64,000 nt of DNA from Steromphala cineraria (lineage: Eukaryota > Mollusca > Gastropoda > Trochida > Trochidae), in NCBI GenBank assembly GCA_916613615.1, contig OU744735.1:56417582-56481581 (forward strand), given 5' to 3'. Made by a program: the position numbers and the translations under genes. The notes under the pieces were generated by a model. It had not been told where the DNA came from, ran no database searches, and saw only the letters and a list, made by a program, of their open reading frames with translations. Below are positions 1-11,441 of the stretch, one piece after another; within the stretch, counting starts at the first letter, position 1; the number at the start of each line of letters is the position of its first letter.

Positions 1-1194
1 AAACATCTTAAGTAGAGATTAGGCAAACAAATAAAATATTTTATATTATAATATGATATATTTTTTATGTATTTTGTTCGAAGTGGAAACAAATTCAGGG
101 ATCACCGAACGATTTTTTGCGTTATCGACGTTAATGATATTACGGCAATTTTCGCCGTTACTTACCTATTTTGAGTACTTTGATAAATCTAGCGCTTTTA
201 ATGAATAAACTAAGTTTGATATTAAACACATTACAAATACGTACACTGATAACTAGGGAACATATATCTTGAAAAACAGTGACAATGTTAGCAAAAATAA
301 AATATAATTAGGCACTTTCAAAAGTAAAACTGCATTTTTATTATCGTTTTTCGCTTATTCAACATGATATTTAAGTGACGCACATATTTTAGATATTGCT
401 AATTATTACATTTGTGCTCATTTGAATGACAAAACAAATGCAACAATGACAATAGGGGGTCACCGATTGATTTTTGACGCTATATAACGCCATTATTAAA
501 ATACATACAAAAACGTAAAAACCTTACCTCACGGCAGTTTTGATGGTTTCAAGTACAATTGTGACGACCTACCATTTTATTATTAACAACAGCACTACCT
601 AACTATGACAACAAAGCAAAATAACAACTATCAGTTGATTATATGAGGCAATTTAAATGTACGACAAATGTAAGGCATAATTGTTATTTCAATAACGAAT
701 AACATACTAAATTTACGCCATACGTCTTGTCGTAAAACCACCGTTAGAAAGGCGTAACGTTTTAAAACATTTGCCTCCGTGAACGGATAATCCATTATTT
801 CAGTGAATGTAATGACTCTACTTTTGGGTAAATTGACAACAATACAATGTGTCGCAAATTGTTACTGTAGGTGAGTTCCCTTTCTGGGTCCCATTTCTCC
901 TTAAAGAGGCAGTAGCAAAATGTTTTTTCAATGTCACCATTTACTTCATCATTTTATCCTTCTTCACGCTTTTCATTTCCTTCTCTCTTTTATTAATTCT
1001 TCCGTCATTGTATCAAGTTCATTCAGCAATTCCATTGTCTATCCTACTTTCATTTTCTTTGCCACTACTGTCTGCAAGGGTTAAACTTGTTTTATCGCTC
1101 CCCATTCCTTCACCACTTTGTAGTCTAAATGGTCAAAGCGTCCTGCAGTGTAACAATGTGTTTATTCTATGCACTTTCTTCACAACCTTTAGTT
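1..1194. other. AT-rich flank without a recognised gene
   Basis: I see no coding exon, RNA gene or clear repeat here. The plus-strand open frames that begin near 849 and 1129 run into the next gene and are antisense shadows of its codon repeat. Confidence 0.5.
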
Positions 1195-2661
1195 TTAATA
1201 GTAGCTATCATCTTCACTGTTCCAACTTTCTTCATCACTCCCACTTTCTTCACCACTTCCGCTTTCTTCATCACTCCCACTTTCTTCACCACTTCCGCTT
1301 TCTTCACCACTCCCACTTTCTTCATCACTTCCGCTTTCTTCACCACTTCCACTTTCTTCATCTATCCCACTTTCTTCATCTATCCCACTTTCTTCATCAC
1401 TTCCGCTTTCTTCACCACTCCCACTTTCTTCACCACTTCCACTTTCTTCATCACTCCCACTTTCTTCACCACTTCCGCTTTCTTCACCACTCCCACTTTC
1501 TTCACCACTTCCACTTTCTTCATCACTCCCACTTTCTTCACCACTTCCGCTTTCTTCACCACTCCCACTTTCTTCACCACTTCCACTTTCTTCATCACTC
1601 CCACTTTCTTCACCACTTCCGCTTTCTTCACCACTCCCACTTTCTTCACCACTTCCACTTTCTTCATCACTCCCACTTTCTTCACCACTTCCGCTTTCTT
1701 CACCACTCCCACTTTCTTCACCACTTCCGCTTTCTTCACCACTCCCACTTTCTTCATCACTTCCGCTTTCTTCACCACTTCCACTTTCTTCATCACTCCC
1801 ACTTTCTTCACCACTTCCGCTTTCTTCATCACTTCCGCTTTCTTCACCACTTCCACTTTCTTCATCTATCCCACTTTCTTCATCTATCCCACTTTCTTCA
1901 TCTATCTCACTTTCTTCATCTATCTCACTTTCTTCATCTATCCCACTTTCTCCATCTATCCCATTTTCGTCATCTATTTCACTTTCTTCATCTATCCCAT
2001 TTTCTTCACCAATCACTTTCTCTTCACCAATCACTTTCTCTTCACCAATCCCGATCTCTTGACGGCTCTGACTTCCTTCACTTCTTCCACTGTCATCTGG
2101 TGAGATTGATGTATCCGAAGTAGATATGTCTGATTTATCAATGACTGTGACATTGTCATGCACATATGATTTTGATATTGAAAAGTACAGGGTGTTTTCC
2201 GACACATCATGTGTTGATGGATATGTCAGCTTTGTTTGCTTTGGGGTTTGAGTGTAAGTAATGTTTCCAGTCGAATCGCTATATGGGGTATGATCGACTG
2301 TGTGTCTCCTTCTACTCGTATATGACTTGTGGACAGTCAAATTATATTTCAATTCGTGCTTTGTCGATTCAAATTGAATTATCCTTTTCCATTTAAGACC
2401 GGAACAGATGACAAAAATTGTGTATGCATCAGTTTTATCAACTAAGGGTTTATCTGTACTACACAATGTATGTTCATTTCTAACAGAAAACCAAGAACAG
2501 TTAGATCTACTCCCTGTGTGAAGTCCGCACCTGACAAAACTCTTCAAGTGATTTGAGAGTTGATATTTTCCAGCCTCGAGTCGAATCCCGTACTGTATCA
2601 AGATAGTTGCCTGTGTGCATATTATGATGATGATGAACACAAAGCACTTCTTAATAACCAT
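1195..2661 (-). CDS. Secreted PAN-like protein with long acidic Ser-Gly-Glu repeat tail
   Basis: A single-exon 488-residue frame starts at an ATG and ends in EDDSYY. Residues 1-18 are a signal peptide (two Lys, then a run of Ile/Phe/Val). Residues 25-100 hold four Cys (45, 55, 67, 86). The spacing C-x9-C-x11-C and the Trp/Phe after the second Cys match the PAN domain of the lectin genes in this window (Cys 35, 45, 57), so a diverged PAN-like fold is likely. Residues 100-205 are Ser/Thr-rich with several N-x-S/T sites. From about 205 to the end the chain is hexad repeats of the type SGSGEE/SGSDEE, with some SGIDEE/SEIDEE. Ser-Gly beside acidic residues suits glycosaminoglycan attachment, and S-x-E suits secretory kinases. 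An extracellular proteoglycan core or a mineral-binding matrix protein is plausible but not proven. Three decayed relatives and a fourth fragment lie downstream at 6.1, 10.6, 15.1 and 31.6 kb. Confidence 0.75.
   Translation of the reverse strand: MVIKKCFVFIIIIICTQATILIQYGIRLEAGKYQLSNHLKSFVRCGLHTGSRSNCSWFSVRNEHTLCSTDKPLVDKTDAYTIFVICSGLKWKRIIQFESTKHELKYNLTVHKSYTSRRRHTVDHTPYSDSTGNITYTQTPKQTKLTYPSTHDVSENTLYFSISKSYVHDNVTVIDKSDISTSDTSISPDDSGRSEGSQSRQEIGIGEEKVIGEEKVIGEENGIDEESEIDDENGIDGESGIDEESEIDEESEIDEESGIDEESGIDEESGSGEESGSDEESGSGEESGSDEESGSGEESGSDEESGSGEESGSGEESGSGEESGSGEESGSDEESGSGEESGSGEESGSGEESGSDEESGSGEESGSGEESGSGEESGSDEESGSGEESGSGEESGSGEESGSDEESGSGEESGSGEESGSDEESGIDEESGIDEESGSGEESGSDEESGSGEESGSGEESGSDEESGSGEESGSDEESWNSEDDSYY
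1215..1990 (-). repeat. 18-bp coding minisatellite with 72-bp higher-order period
   Basis: This is a tandem array of an 18-bp unit encoding the acidic hexad. Single-base variants (GGT/GAT, AGC/AGT, ATC) recur in a fixed order so that three SGSGEE are followed by one SGSDEE several times. That gives a 72-bp higher-order unit. No frame is broken across the array. Confidence 0.9.
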
Positions 2662-3257
2662 GCTGAAGCAGTGCTTTCTTTTTATGTAAGGTAAACCTGA
2701 AACGGAAGAAATATGTCAGTTATTTTTTTGACTGAAAAAGTCAAAGCAGTATCAGGTTTTGAATTAATCAACCCTAAAGAGCTTATAGTCGGATTTGTTA
2801 TTTGAAACATATGCTGTTTGATCTTAACATAGCGACCATACGTCAAACAATCCATACCGTTTGGTCATGTTAATAACATAATAGTTCTTTCGTCGAATAT
2901 ACATTTCTTATATTCCACGTACATGGGAATGATGATTCTTGTATATTGCTAACAATATTTCTATATAATGTTCTATTGGTTTGTTGATAAATTGATTCAA
3001 ACATCGATAAGTTACAAATAGTTCGCCAGTAAATTATGGGAAGGTTTGTTCTCGGATGTACGTGTCCTTGTAGTAGCTTCATTCTCAACACTTGAGGACT
3101 AGAAAATGCGATGTAAGTAAACGACAGGTGCGTGCGAGGGATCGTCATTACAAGAATTAAGTTCAGGATTTTAACAGACCCTGAGGTTAATCAAGTTATT
3201 TTCATCCTATACAATTGCCCATGCATTTCCATCTCTTTAATCTATGAATACAATGAT
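2662..3257. other. Upstream flank of the acidic gene
   Basis: No convincing gene. A 92-codon minus-strand frame (2870-3148) has no recognisable domain and was left out. A pyrimidine-rich AG lies about 40 bp upstream of the acidic gene's ATG on the minus strand, so a 5' untranslated exon further away is possible. Confidence 0.35.
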
Positions 3258-3515
3258 ACATTCTCTCCCACAGAGGCAGATCAAGTCATGTTGATTTAGC
3301 CACTGTTATATTACGCCGAGTTTGTGGGATAGAATGGGAGACGTCTGATTGGAGGCAATCAAACTAAGTTGTGCAATCAACAACGCTGTTCTTAAATCAT
3401 CATTTTGGCTACTGAAACAAGGCAAAGGCATTGTGATATGAACCACCTTTTCCATGCGAGAAGCCTTGTCATTTGATAAAGAAATTCAAATGTATTGTGA
3501 TTTAAATTTTTGGTT
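3258..3515. mobile_element. Partial long-TIR MITE (same family as 19461-19809)
   Basis: It starts with CATTCTCTCCCACAGAGGC and follows the inner part of the complete copy at 19.5 kb in reversed order. The second terminal repeat is missing. Confidence 0.7.
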
Positions 3516-5097
3516 CAGTCGCGTTTAGGCGACCTTTTGATGCGTGTAATAACATAGGACATAGTAGACTCGTAGATCATTATTCGCTAGGTATTACCTG
3601 CGAGTCAACTTTTCACAAAACCCAGCATTTTAATCCCCTCTTGTCACAACAACCCACATCAAAGAAATGCCGCTTGTCTCCTTCAAATTTCAGAAAGTCG
3701 CCTAAACGCGAATACCCCTCTACCATAATGTCTGGAGACACACCTCCTTCAAACCAAAACGATTTATGTGTTAAATTGTAATTTATAAAAATGCCAGAAC
3801 CAAGTACAATAAAATCTTAGAAATACTATATAATTGAACTTTATGAAACGTCGAGTCGATTTTGGTTGTGGATTCGCTTTGATAGATGTGACCGTACTAA
3901 TATGCGGAATGTGACATGCAAAACAGTGTGATCCCAAATATAACATTGTTTCATTTTCAATACGAATCGAAACGTTATATATCATAATTAGATCAACCAC
4001 TGGTAAAATAATGTATGTTTAATTATTTTATTATTGATATGTGTTGTATAAATACGGAGATTGATCATAACTTCCTATAGTTATTCACTGTGGCGTCTAT
4101 CTTTTCATAATAGAAAAAAATATCATAATAAATAACATATAACCGTCCACACTTTACCTTTCCTTTCAAATTCCCATGGTTAAATTATCCACTGTCTAAT
4201 GGCCTCTTTAGAATATATCTTTATTTTGCACTAAACTGACAAATATGAAACATTATGTAGGTATTCGTTTGTTGACAAAAATCTGTTTTTCACTGAAAAT
4301 AAAAACGACTAGTTATTTGTCACCGTCGGAAATAATAGTCAGTGTATGTTATGTAAGATTCAGCAAACAACAGAGCATCAGATTATCAATTTAAACAGAC
4401 AAGTCTAGCCACAACGGCGTATATTGAACAAGACAGTACCTAGTCTTATCTAGATGAAGCCTTGTTGCGTCATTGTATAGGGTTTTGAAATATACAATGC
4501 GAAATGCTTATACAATAATGATTAGCTTGAATAAACAATTATTGAGCCGTCGGATATCTGAGCTTTCGGAATATACAAAACTTGAGTGTATATTGTGACT
4601 ATTTGTATGTTAAATGAATTATGATAAAGGTGTGGTTACACGTTGAAAAAGGATTATTAGGTGAAATTACTCCCCTTCTGCTACGCCATAGAAGGTAGAC
4701 ACGCTCGGGACACGCTTCAGTGACCACAGATTCTGTTCGCCGGGGCTAATAAGGCAGTGTATTTTATAGGCCGTTCTTAGGCAGGTTACCGTCCGATTTC
4801 GAAAATTCAAAGTTGAATCTAATTCAAATTGCAAGCCCTTTTTATGAATCCCGAACGTGGCCATAGACCATTTCAGTCCCCTTTTAATAGCAGATATCGC
4901 TGTGGAGATATCGTTTTGATAGTAGATTTTTTTTTAAATGCCCTGTAATCGCCATGTACACGACATCACAAACATTATGCATCATCAAGTACTGACGCAA
5001 CAATGCTATGACGTAACTTCTTCAGACGTTTTAGGTTAGTTCAGTGTTATATGAACATGCTGCATGCAAACGTAATGAAAAATGATTTTGAATGATA
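3516..5097. other. Gene-poor spacer
   Basis: Only short frames without domain signature. Around 4890-5040 there are diverged traces of the CRE-like and AGGAGATATCG motifs that recur at 13.4-13.6 kb, just before a diverged fold-back element. Confidence 0.4.
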
Positions 5098-5218
5098 AAT
5101 AAAATCTCACCCTCGTTGCTTCTGATATCAAATATATCAACACTCGTTGAAAATATCCCTGGCTTGTTACTTTTATCAACTTATGTTTGATGTCAGAAGC
5201 AACTTGGGTATGATTCTC
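5098..5218. mobile_element. Diverged fold-back (hairpin) element
   Basis: Imperfect inverted repeat whose arms read ATCTCACCC...CTTCTGATATC and back through GATGTCAGAAGCAAC...GATTCT. The arms match the family that is best preserved at 13703-13848. Confidence 0.65.
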
Positions 5219-6089
5219 TATACCTTTGGAGTCTCAAATATCAAAAAGAGAGACTGGAAATATTGGAATGTTTAAACAAGATCTTGGTAGGAATGTTTTA
5301 ACATTCCCCATACCATCATAAGGTGCTAGGCTGATTCGTGATAAGAAGTAATTCTTTCGACTACGCTCGAAGTGCTATGTGACCCGCGAACAGTCTGAAA
5401 CAGCCTGATATCTACCACTCGTTTGGCGTTATTGATGACTTTGTGTTGTGTATGATATTTGCTACTGCAAACCTATCATCCTGTACGTAACAATCCATCG
5501 CAGTATAAATGAACTCAATCAGGAAATGGAAATCTGCCGATAAAAGCCTGGCGATTGGACACACACAAATACAAGGTCATATCCGCCATCTTTCAACTTG
5601 TACATTGGTTTTGCATTTACAATCAAACATTTACTTTCTGAAACTTTTTTTGCAATATTGCGCTTTATAATGCAATTTTTTAAGTCCGTGTTGAGGGGGT
5701 TAGATTGAAATATGACGTTATGGGATGATGTCTGCTTTTTATAAAACTTTTCTTAGAAAAATATGCAAATGAATAAAACAAATTCAAAGATGAGATCATT
5801 TTATTGAAGTGCTAAAAGGAACGACGGAAAACATTTCCTCTATCTTTGTATAGGCTAATGAGTTGTGAAGAAGTACTCACAATTTCCTTATGATACGTTT
5901 ATGTCACATCTCATTAGACAATCGGGCTTCGTTGTCGCATTTTACAATTTTCTTTTTGTCCTGAATGTAAGGAATTTGACTTTAAATAGAAATAAAATAA
6001 TTGTATAAATATATGATGCTTCAAAAATAGATAACCTTAATCGAAATTAGATCGTTTACGCTTAATAACTTTTGATGCTACAAAATAAG
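5219..6089. other. Spacer, left edge of cassette 1
   Basis: No gene seen. Weak similarity between about 5850-6060 and 9345-10600 suggests that the duplicated cassette begins here. Confidence 0.35.
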
Positions 6090-6950
6090 CAATAAGCCAC
6101 TTTTACACATCCTATCTCGTCTAGTTAAGGGGATTTTGATGCGACAAATTTTAAAAGACGTATTCTTAAAAAAACTTGACGAGATAAAAATCATAACTTA
6201 GTTCAGGTTGCTGGCGAAGACATGAAGCAACTATCAACAGTGGTTCAAACTATTTTGTAGTTTATATGGTATCGTTTCTGTTTCCCCTTTAAACAATGCT
6301 ATCTGCAGGGACAACAAACAGAAAGCAAGCAATACCAGAAAGATACTCTGTGACTATCAACCTCATACTTTCCAAATAGAGGCTCTTTGGAAGTATTTGT
6401 TCACACTCGTTGTAACAGACAAATTCACCATCTTTTGTTTGTCTTATCAAAATCAAACGATGATACTTCAACACCGATTCTGTCCTTTCATCTATCAAAT
6501 CAAATACCTTCTTCTCAAGTAACCTATGTCTTCTTTGAGAGACATTTAAGAAGAAGGTTTGATCCAGTAAAATAAGTTCTTATGGATAATCAACTTTCTT
6601 ATTGCATGAAACTTGTTCTTCTTCAATCTTGTATGAAATGTTCGCGCACAGAAGACGCTTTTAACAGTTTTGCAACGGTTGCGGGAACAGAACGAAAGGT
6701 CAGTTAGAAATAACGTTGTTGGTTGCTGAAACACCAAAGCAAACAAAGCTATATATATGTGTCAAAAACACCCTGTACTCTTCAATATCAAAATCATATA
6801 TGTGCATTGAACTGTTACAGTCATTGATCAATCAGACATATCTACTTCTGATACATCAATCTCACCAGATGACAGTGGAAGAAGTGAAGGAAGTCAGAAC
6901 CATGAAGAGATCGGGATTGACGTCGGTTCTGTATTCAAACTCTTAACACC
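6090..6950 (+). pseudogene. Decayed acidic/PAN-like gene fragment, copy 1
   Basis: The plus strand carries DNA matching the reverse complement of about 2040-2270 inside the acidic CDS, ending with the start of the acidic tail. The matching stretch includes the segment that codes for KSDISTSD and SPDDSGRSEG in the parent. Indels spread the similarity over several frames, and no long frame with a signal peptide remains. The acidic repeat itself is absent. It converges with the GPCR next door. Confidence 0.65.
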
Positions 6951-6986
6951 GCCTCTAGTACCACACTTTACGCGACTAGAACCTTC

Positions 6987-7943
6987 TCACATGTCTTCTG
7001 TGGTCCTTTCGAGAACACTTGCAGCACTCCTCCTCTCAGTCGCTGGTACGTCCTGCAACTCGGGACCTCGCCCACGTGTGAATATCTTCTCCAGGGTTTT
7101 GCGAACAAGCCGTGAGCTGATGCAATAGATGAAGAAATTGGCTGCAGAATTCAGAACAACAAATAAAGTGATAGGTGACTGCATCCGTATGGGGACTTTG
7201 ATTATCTCACATAAAGCAGTTGCAGTATGAGTGATGATAGACAAAGATATCACCAGTACGTTTGTAAGAGCAAGATCTATTCCAGATTTCATAACCGACG
7301 AACTTCGTCCTCCTTTACGTAAACCCTTGATAATTGCTATTGTACAAACAACAAGAACAATGACCGGCATAATTGCGCGTACAATCAGAAGGAAGTATTG
7401 ATTGTATATTTGAGAAAAAGACATGATTTCATATTCAGGGTTTGGTAAAGGCAGTTTGAAAGACTCGTTTAGAAAGGTATCCACAACCAACTCTTGGTAT
7501 TCAATCCACACTGGAATGTTGAAGATGACTGAAAACAGCACAAGCGCGATTAGACTTCCGTTGATCACAGAATTCCTAGTAATGGTTTTGTAACGAAATG
7601 GCCAAGTTAAAACAATTGCTCGTTGACAGCCTATCAAAACGGTTAGATATATCTCAAACATGTAAACAGTCATCAAGATTGGAGTTATCACACGGAGACT
7701 GTCAAAAATATCCACAACTTCATCATCTGGGATTGTTTCAAAACGCAGCAGTGTGAAGGACACAAAGTTGAGACAGAGAAGAACAATATCGACGATTGCA
7801 AGATACTTCATGAGTCGTACCCCTGGAACAGTTTTCTGTATGTGGGACAACACCACAGCTCCAACAGTATTTCCACAGAGACCGATAATGGTCAACACTG
7901 TATCCGCAATAGCAAAAACATGGAAATATGTTTTGTCCTCCAT
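6987..7943 (-). CDS. Class A GPCR, FMRFamide-receptor-like, copy 1
   Basis: An intronless 318-residue seven-helix protein. I start it at the ATG giving MEDKTYFHVF. The open frame runs 29 codons further upstream, but that extension begins at TTG and copies 2 and 3 have stops in it. Helix 1 carries GN (GLCGNTVG) and helix 2 carries LAIVD. Helix 3 ends in CQR where DRY is usual, and helix 7 has NSAANFFIY in place of NPxxY, a pattern seen in FMRFamide-type receptors. There is no CWxP in helix 6 and no Cys pair for the usual loop disulfide. One N-glycosylation site (NES) lies in loop 2. The tail has a basic helix 8 and a Ser/Thr-rich end. The very short N-terminus could mean an unseen 5' exon. The ligand is unknown, and a neuropeptide is the best guess. 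Confidence 0.85.
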   Translation of the reverse strand: MEDKTYFHVFAIADTVLTIIGLCGNTVGAVVLSHIQKTVPGVRLMKYLAIVDIVLLCLNFVSFTLLRFETIPDDEVVDIFDSLRVITPILMTVYMFEIYLTVLIGCQRAIVLTWPFRYKTITRNSVINGSLIALVLFSVIFNIPVWIEYQELVVDTFLNESFKLPLPNPEYEIMSFSQIYNQYFLLIVRAIMPVIVLVVCTIAIIKGLRKGGRSSSVMKSGIDLALTNVLVISLSIITHTATALCEIIKVPIRMQSPITLFVVLNSAANFFIYCISSRLVRKTLEKIFTRGRGPELQDVPATERRSAASVLERTTEDM

Positions 7944-8029
7944 CTTGTTAAGAACATTCACTTTCTGTCCAACTTTCGCTGTTTCCTTCCGAGTAACAGT
8001 CACTTGTGTATGAATAGTTTTTATCAGCA

Positions 8030-8085
8030 ATCAGGAGGATATATGTCTAATTCAAGACTATATATTTGAATATGCCAATGAAAAA
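8030..8085 (-). promoter_or_regulatory. Candidate GPCR promoter, copy 1
   Basis: About 100 bp upstream of the GPCR ATG lies a conserved block with CAAATATATAGT (TATA-like on the minus strand) and ATCCTCCTGATTG. The same block precedes copies 2 and 3 and also occurs alone at 9.05 kb. Confidence 0.4.
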
Positions 8086-8336
8086 GGGTTGAACACAGTC
8101 ATGCTGTCATTGGCCCAGTGCTTACATATGTACAACTAGTGTAGTGATTCATTCGAATGTTGAAATGAGGAGAAACAATTACAAGGACTAATTAAAACCA
8201 ACGCTATTCATTTCCTGTATTTGACTTGTAAATTTATCTATATCTTTGTTTACAATGGTTATAGATTATGAATTACGTCCTTATTTCTATGCATTACTTA
8301 CATTTGTCCTTTCCTTCCTTGTTTAGTAATTGCTGT

Positions 8337-8396
8337 ATGTGTTTCTGTGTGTGTACGTTTCTGTGTGTCTGTGTGTCTGTGTATCGGAGTTTGTCC
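8337..8396. repeat. Short TGTGTCTG-type octamer tract
   Basis: Six to seven irregular GT-rich octamers occupy the position where copies 2 and 3 have arrays of about 400 bp. This may be the unexpanded state. Confidence 0.7.
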
Positions 8397-9039
8397 GTGG
8401 GGGAGGAGATGTAAAGACCCATATTCATAAGTGTAGTGGAGGGAAATATTTTCTTAAATGAATTTATACTGTATTCATTGTATTTCTTGCAAACTTTTGC
8501 CCCAAACCTATAGGAAATTGAACCATAATTCATTAGATAGGAGACAATTGACCAAGGTCGCATTCAGTTAGACAACTCTATTAATCCGTGTTGCATACTC
8601 ACTAAAAAGAACGTCTCACGCAGAACATCAGTGTCCAAGACAGATAACACGAGTTTACTCGCCGCAAAAGGAGGAGTGAGCGGGTGTTCACACTTTTCAA
8701 TTTGGCGACCAATGAGGATGAAAATTGAAAATTGTTTTTAATGACCTTGTAATAATAGAATAATGAGTACTGACTATCTAATTAATGGGCAGGCAGATCT
8801 AAATGTCATCACAATGCAATAGGGTTTTGACAAAGATTTTCGTTTTCAGTGGTCATCTTACTCCACTAGGTAAGAATAGTTGACGTTTTGTTCATGGGAC
8901 TCAAGCTAATTAGAGCCCATGTGCTGACCTTACACTATGTGTGGTCGAGTGTTGTCTGATCAAACGCATCCCAAAATGACCAAAACGGCAACCGACAAGA
9001 AGGCGAATTAAGTGCATCCATCTCACTAATTTTCACTCT
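8397..9039. other. Spacer
   Basis: No gene or clear repeat recognised. Confidence 0.35.
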
Positions 9040-9140
9040 GTGTATGGATAGTAATTATCAGCAATCAGGATAATATATGTCCAATTTTAAACTATATATT
9101 TGAATATGCCAATGATAAAGGTTCAACACAGTCCATGCCT
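9040..9140 (-). promoter_or_regulatory. Orphan copy of the GPCR upstream block
   Basis: It repeats the block found upstream of all three GPCRs (CAATCAGGA, ATATATGTCCAA, ACTATATATTTGAATATGCC, GGTTCAACACAGTC on the plus strand) but no receptor follows it. It looks like a leftover of an unequal exchange. Confidence 0.55.
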
Positions 9141-10620
9141 ACAAACACGCTAGGAAGTCGGTTTTGTTGCACATGATTAGATTTTCTTTTCTTCTTCACT
9201 GCATAGGTACTCGTTGTTGCTAAAGTTAATGTATTCCTTTTCTCAATATCTGAATGTCATCACAACACGCATGCAAGTTTGACGATGGGGCTTTAATCTT
9301 GTTGATTAATTAATATGTTTATATAATAACACAAAACCAATTAAGGCTTATGACTTGTGAAGAAGAACTCACATCCTTATGATACTTTTAATGTCATGAC
9401 TGTTCAAATTCACTCAAGGTCCTAAACAGGTTTATCAATATGCTTTTTGTCCGAATGTGTGGAATTGAACTTTTAATGGGAATGAAATACATGAATTTTG
9501 TCAATATGAAGAGATTATTAACCGAGTGTATTTCCGTACTATTGATATCATATAATAGGAATAACATTTGTATGATGGGAGCCATTGGCGAGCATAATAC
9601 ATATATTTTATTCCTTTTATATGATATGAATGTTACAGAAACAAACAAGGTTAATTTTCGCCGTCATATAATATATTTTTTAAATAAAAATATTTAAACA
9701 AATACATGATTCCTTCTTAAAATATGTTTTACCTATATTTCGCTGAGTAATTTCTTTCACAATACACCAAGGTGGAGGTCATATTGTCGGTGATATACCG
9801 TTGTGAACAGTCTAGAAATATTCCTTCATGAAATGATTTTTTCATAGTGATAGAAACGTCTCCTGAATCTAGCAACATTTTAAGTCTGATTTCCATGGCA
9901 CAAACAAACATTGTTTTTTCTACATAATACCAAATTGGTATGACCCACCTGTCAACGTCGCTACAACAGGGGAAGTAACTCTAACTGTATGTTGAAAAGC
10001 TGCATTGTCATTGTTGCCAGTTCAGTAACGGTATCCTTTGACTAAACGCTTATTATTTCCGAACATGGGGTTGTTATGTTGATTACTATGATGCTTGATA
10101 ATGTGTGCTATCACTAGAGTATGGTTTGTTTTGACTGAAAATTGGTAATTGACTCGGTCAAAGCGGTCTAGGCCTAGGCAGAAATGAAGAACATATTTGT
10201 TTGATAGCCGATATTGTTAGCTGCATATCGTTATGATCTTTATTTAAAACGAAAAAGGAAAACAACTTAAAATGCTTTGATAACTAAGCTATTACTAACA
10301 TTCGTGATAAGTTTACCCTGACGGGTTTTGTTTACAAATTTTGGTTTTATTAAAAAAACAACCTGAAAACTCCCAATGACATTATCAATATCGAGCATTT
10401 TACGACTCCCATGACATGCATGGAATTTTAAGTAAATAGTTTGTGTTTTGACCTAATTTGCATCTTTATCAGATTTTGAGGCAAATCAGATACAAAATGT
10501 ATCCAATAGCCTTTTTTGCAACTGATAACACCCTCCATTATATGATAAATGATGTTATCAAAGTAGATAACCTTCATCAAAATTGCATTAGCATATTAAC
10601 TGTATAATGGTAGACAACAA
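9141..10620. other. Spacer between cassettes 1 and 2
   Basis: AT-rich, with short frames only. About 9345-10600 is a diverged match to 5850-6060. I recognise no gene. Confidence 0.35.
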
Positions 10621-11400
10621 GCAAAAAGCCCTAACTATTCCATCTCGTCTAGTTAAGAAGATTTTGAAATGACAAATAATGCATATGATGACATATTGAT
10701 CTGAAAATCATAAGGTAGTTCAGGTTGCAGCTGAAGACATGAAGCAACTATCAACAGTGGTTCAAATTATATTGTATTTTATATGGTATCGTTTCGGTTT
10801 GACCTTTAAACAATGAGCTCTGCAGGGACAACATTCAGAAAGCAAGCAATACCAATAAGATAATGTAACTATCAACCACATACTCTCCGAAAAGAGGCTT
10901 TTTGAAATTTTTGGTCCACACTCGTTGTAACAGACAGGTTAACCATCTTTGTTTGTCTTATCCAAATCACACAATGGTACTTCAAGGCCGATTCTGTCCT
11001 TTCATCTATCAAATAAAATACCTTCTTCTCAAGTAACCTATGTCGTTTTTGAGAGACATTTTAGAAGAAGGTTTGATGCAGAAAAACAAGTTCATATGGA
11101 TAAACAATTTTGCAACGTTTGCGGGAACAGAGCGAAGGGTCAGTTAGAAATAACGTTGTTGGTTGCTCAAACCCCAAAGCAAACAAAGCTGACATATCAA
11201 TCAACAAATGCTCTGTCGGAAAACACCCTGTACTCTTCAATATCAAAATCATATATGTGCATGAAAATGTCACAGTCGTTGATCAATCAGACATATCTAC
11301 TTCTGATACATCAACCTCACCAGATGACAGTGGAAGAAGTGAAGGAAGTCAGAGCCATGAAGAGATCGGGATTGGCGTCGGTTCTGTATTCAAACTCTTA
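10621..11400 (+). pseudogene. Decayed acidic/PAN-like gene fragment, copy 2
   Basis: Same relic as copy 1 but closer to copy 3. One frame reads into SDISTSDTSTSPDDSGRSEG, which is nearly identical to residues before the acidic tail of the 1.2-2.7 kb gene. Frameshifts and stops separate it from the PAN-like part upstream, and there is no signal peptide. Its 3' end runs into the end of the convergent GPCR. Confidence 0.65.
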
Positions 11401-11441
11401 ACACCGCCTCTAGTACCACACTTTACGCGACTAGAACCTTC

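Noticed and set aside
849..2123. Plus-strand frames of 424 and 324 codons rich in His/Phe/Thr
   Set aside because: They are antisense to the acidic repeat, which lacks stops on both strands. They have no domain or signal peptide pattern, and their starts lie in unrelated DNA.
7944..8030. 29-residue N-terminal extension of GPCR copy 1
   Set aside because: It begins with TTG rather than ATG, and copies 2 and 3 carry stop codons in it.
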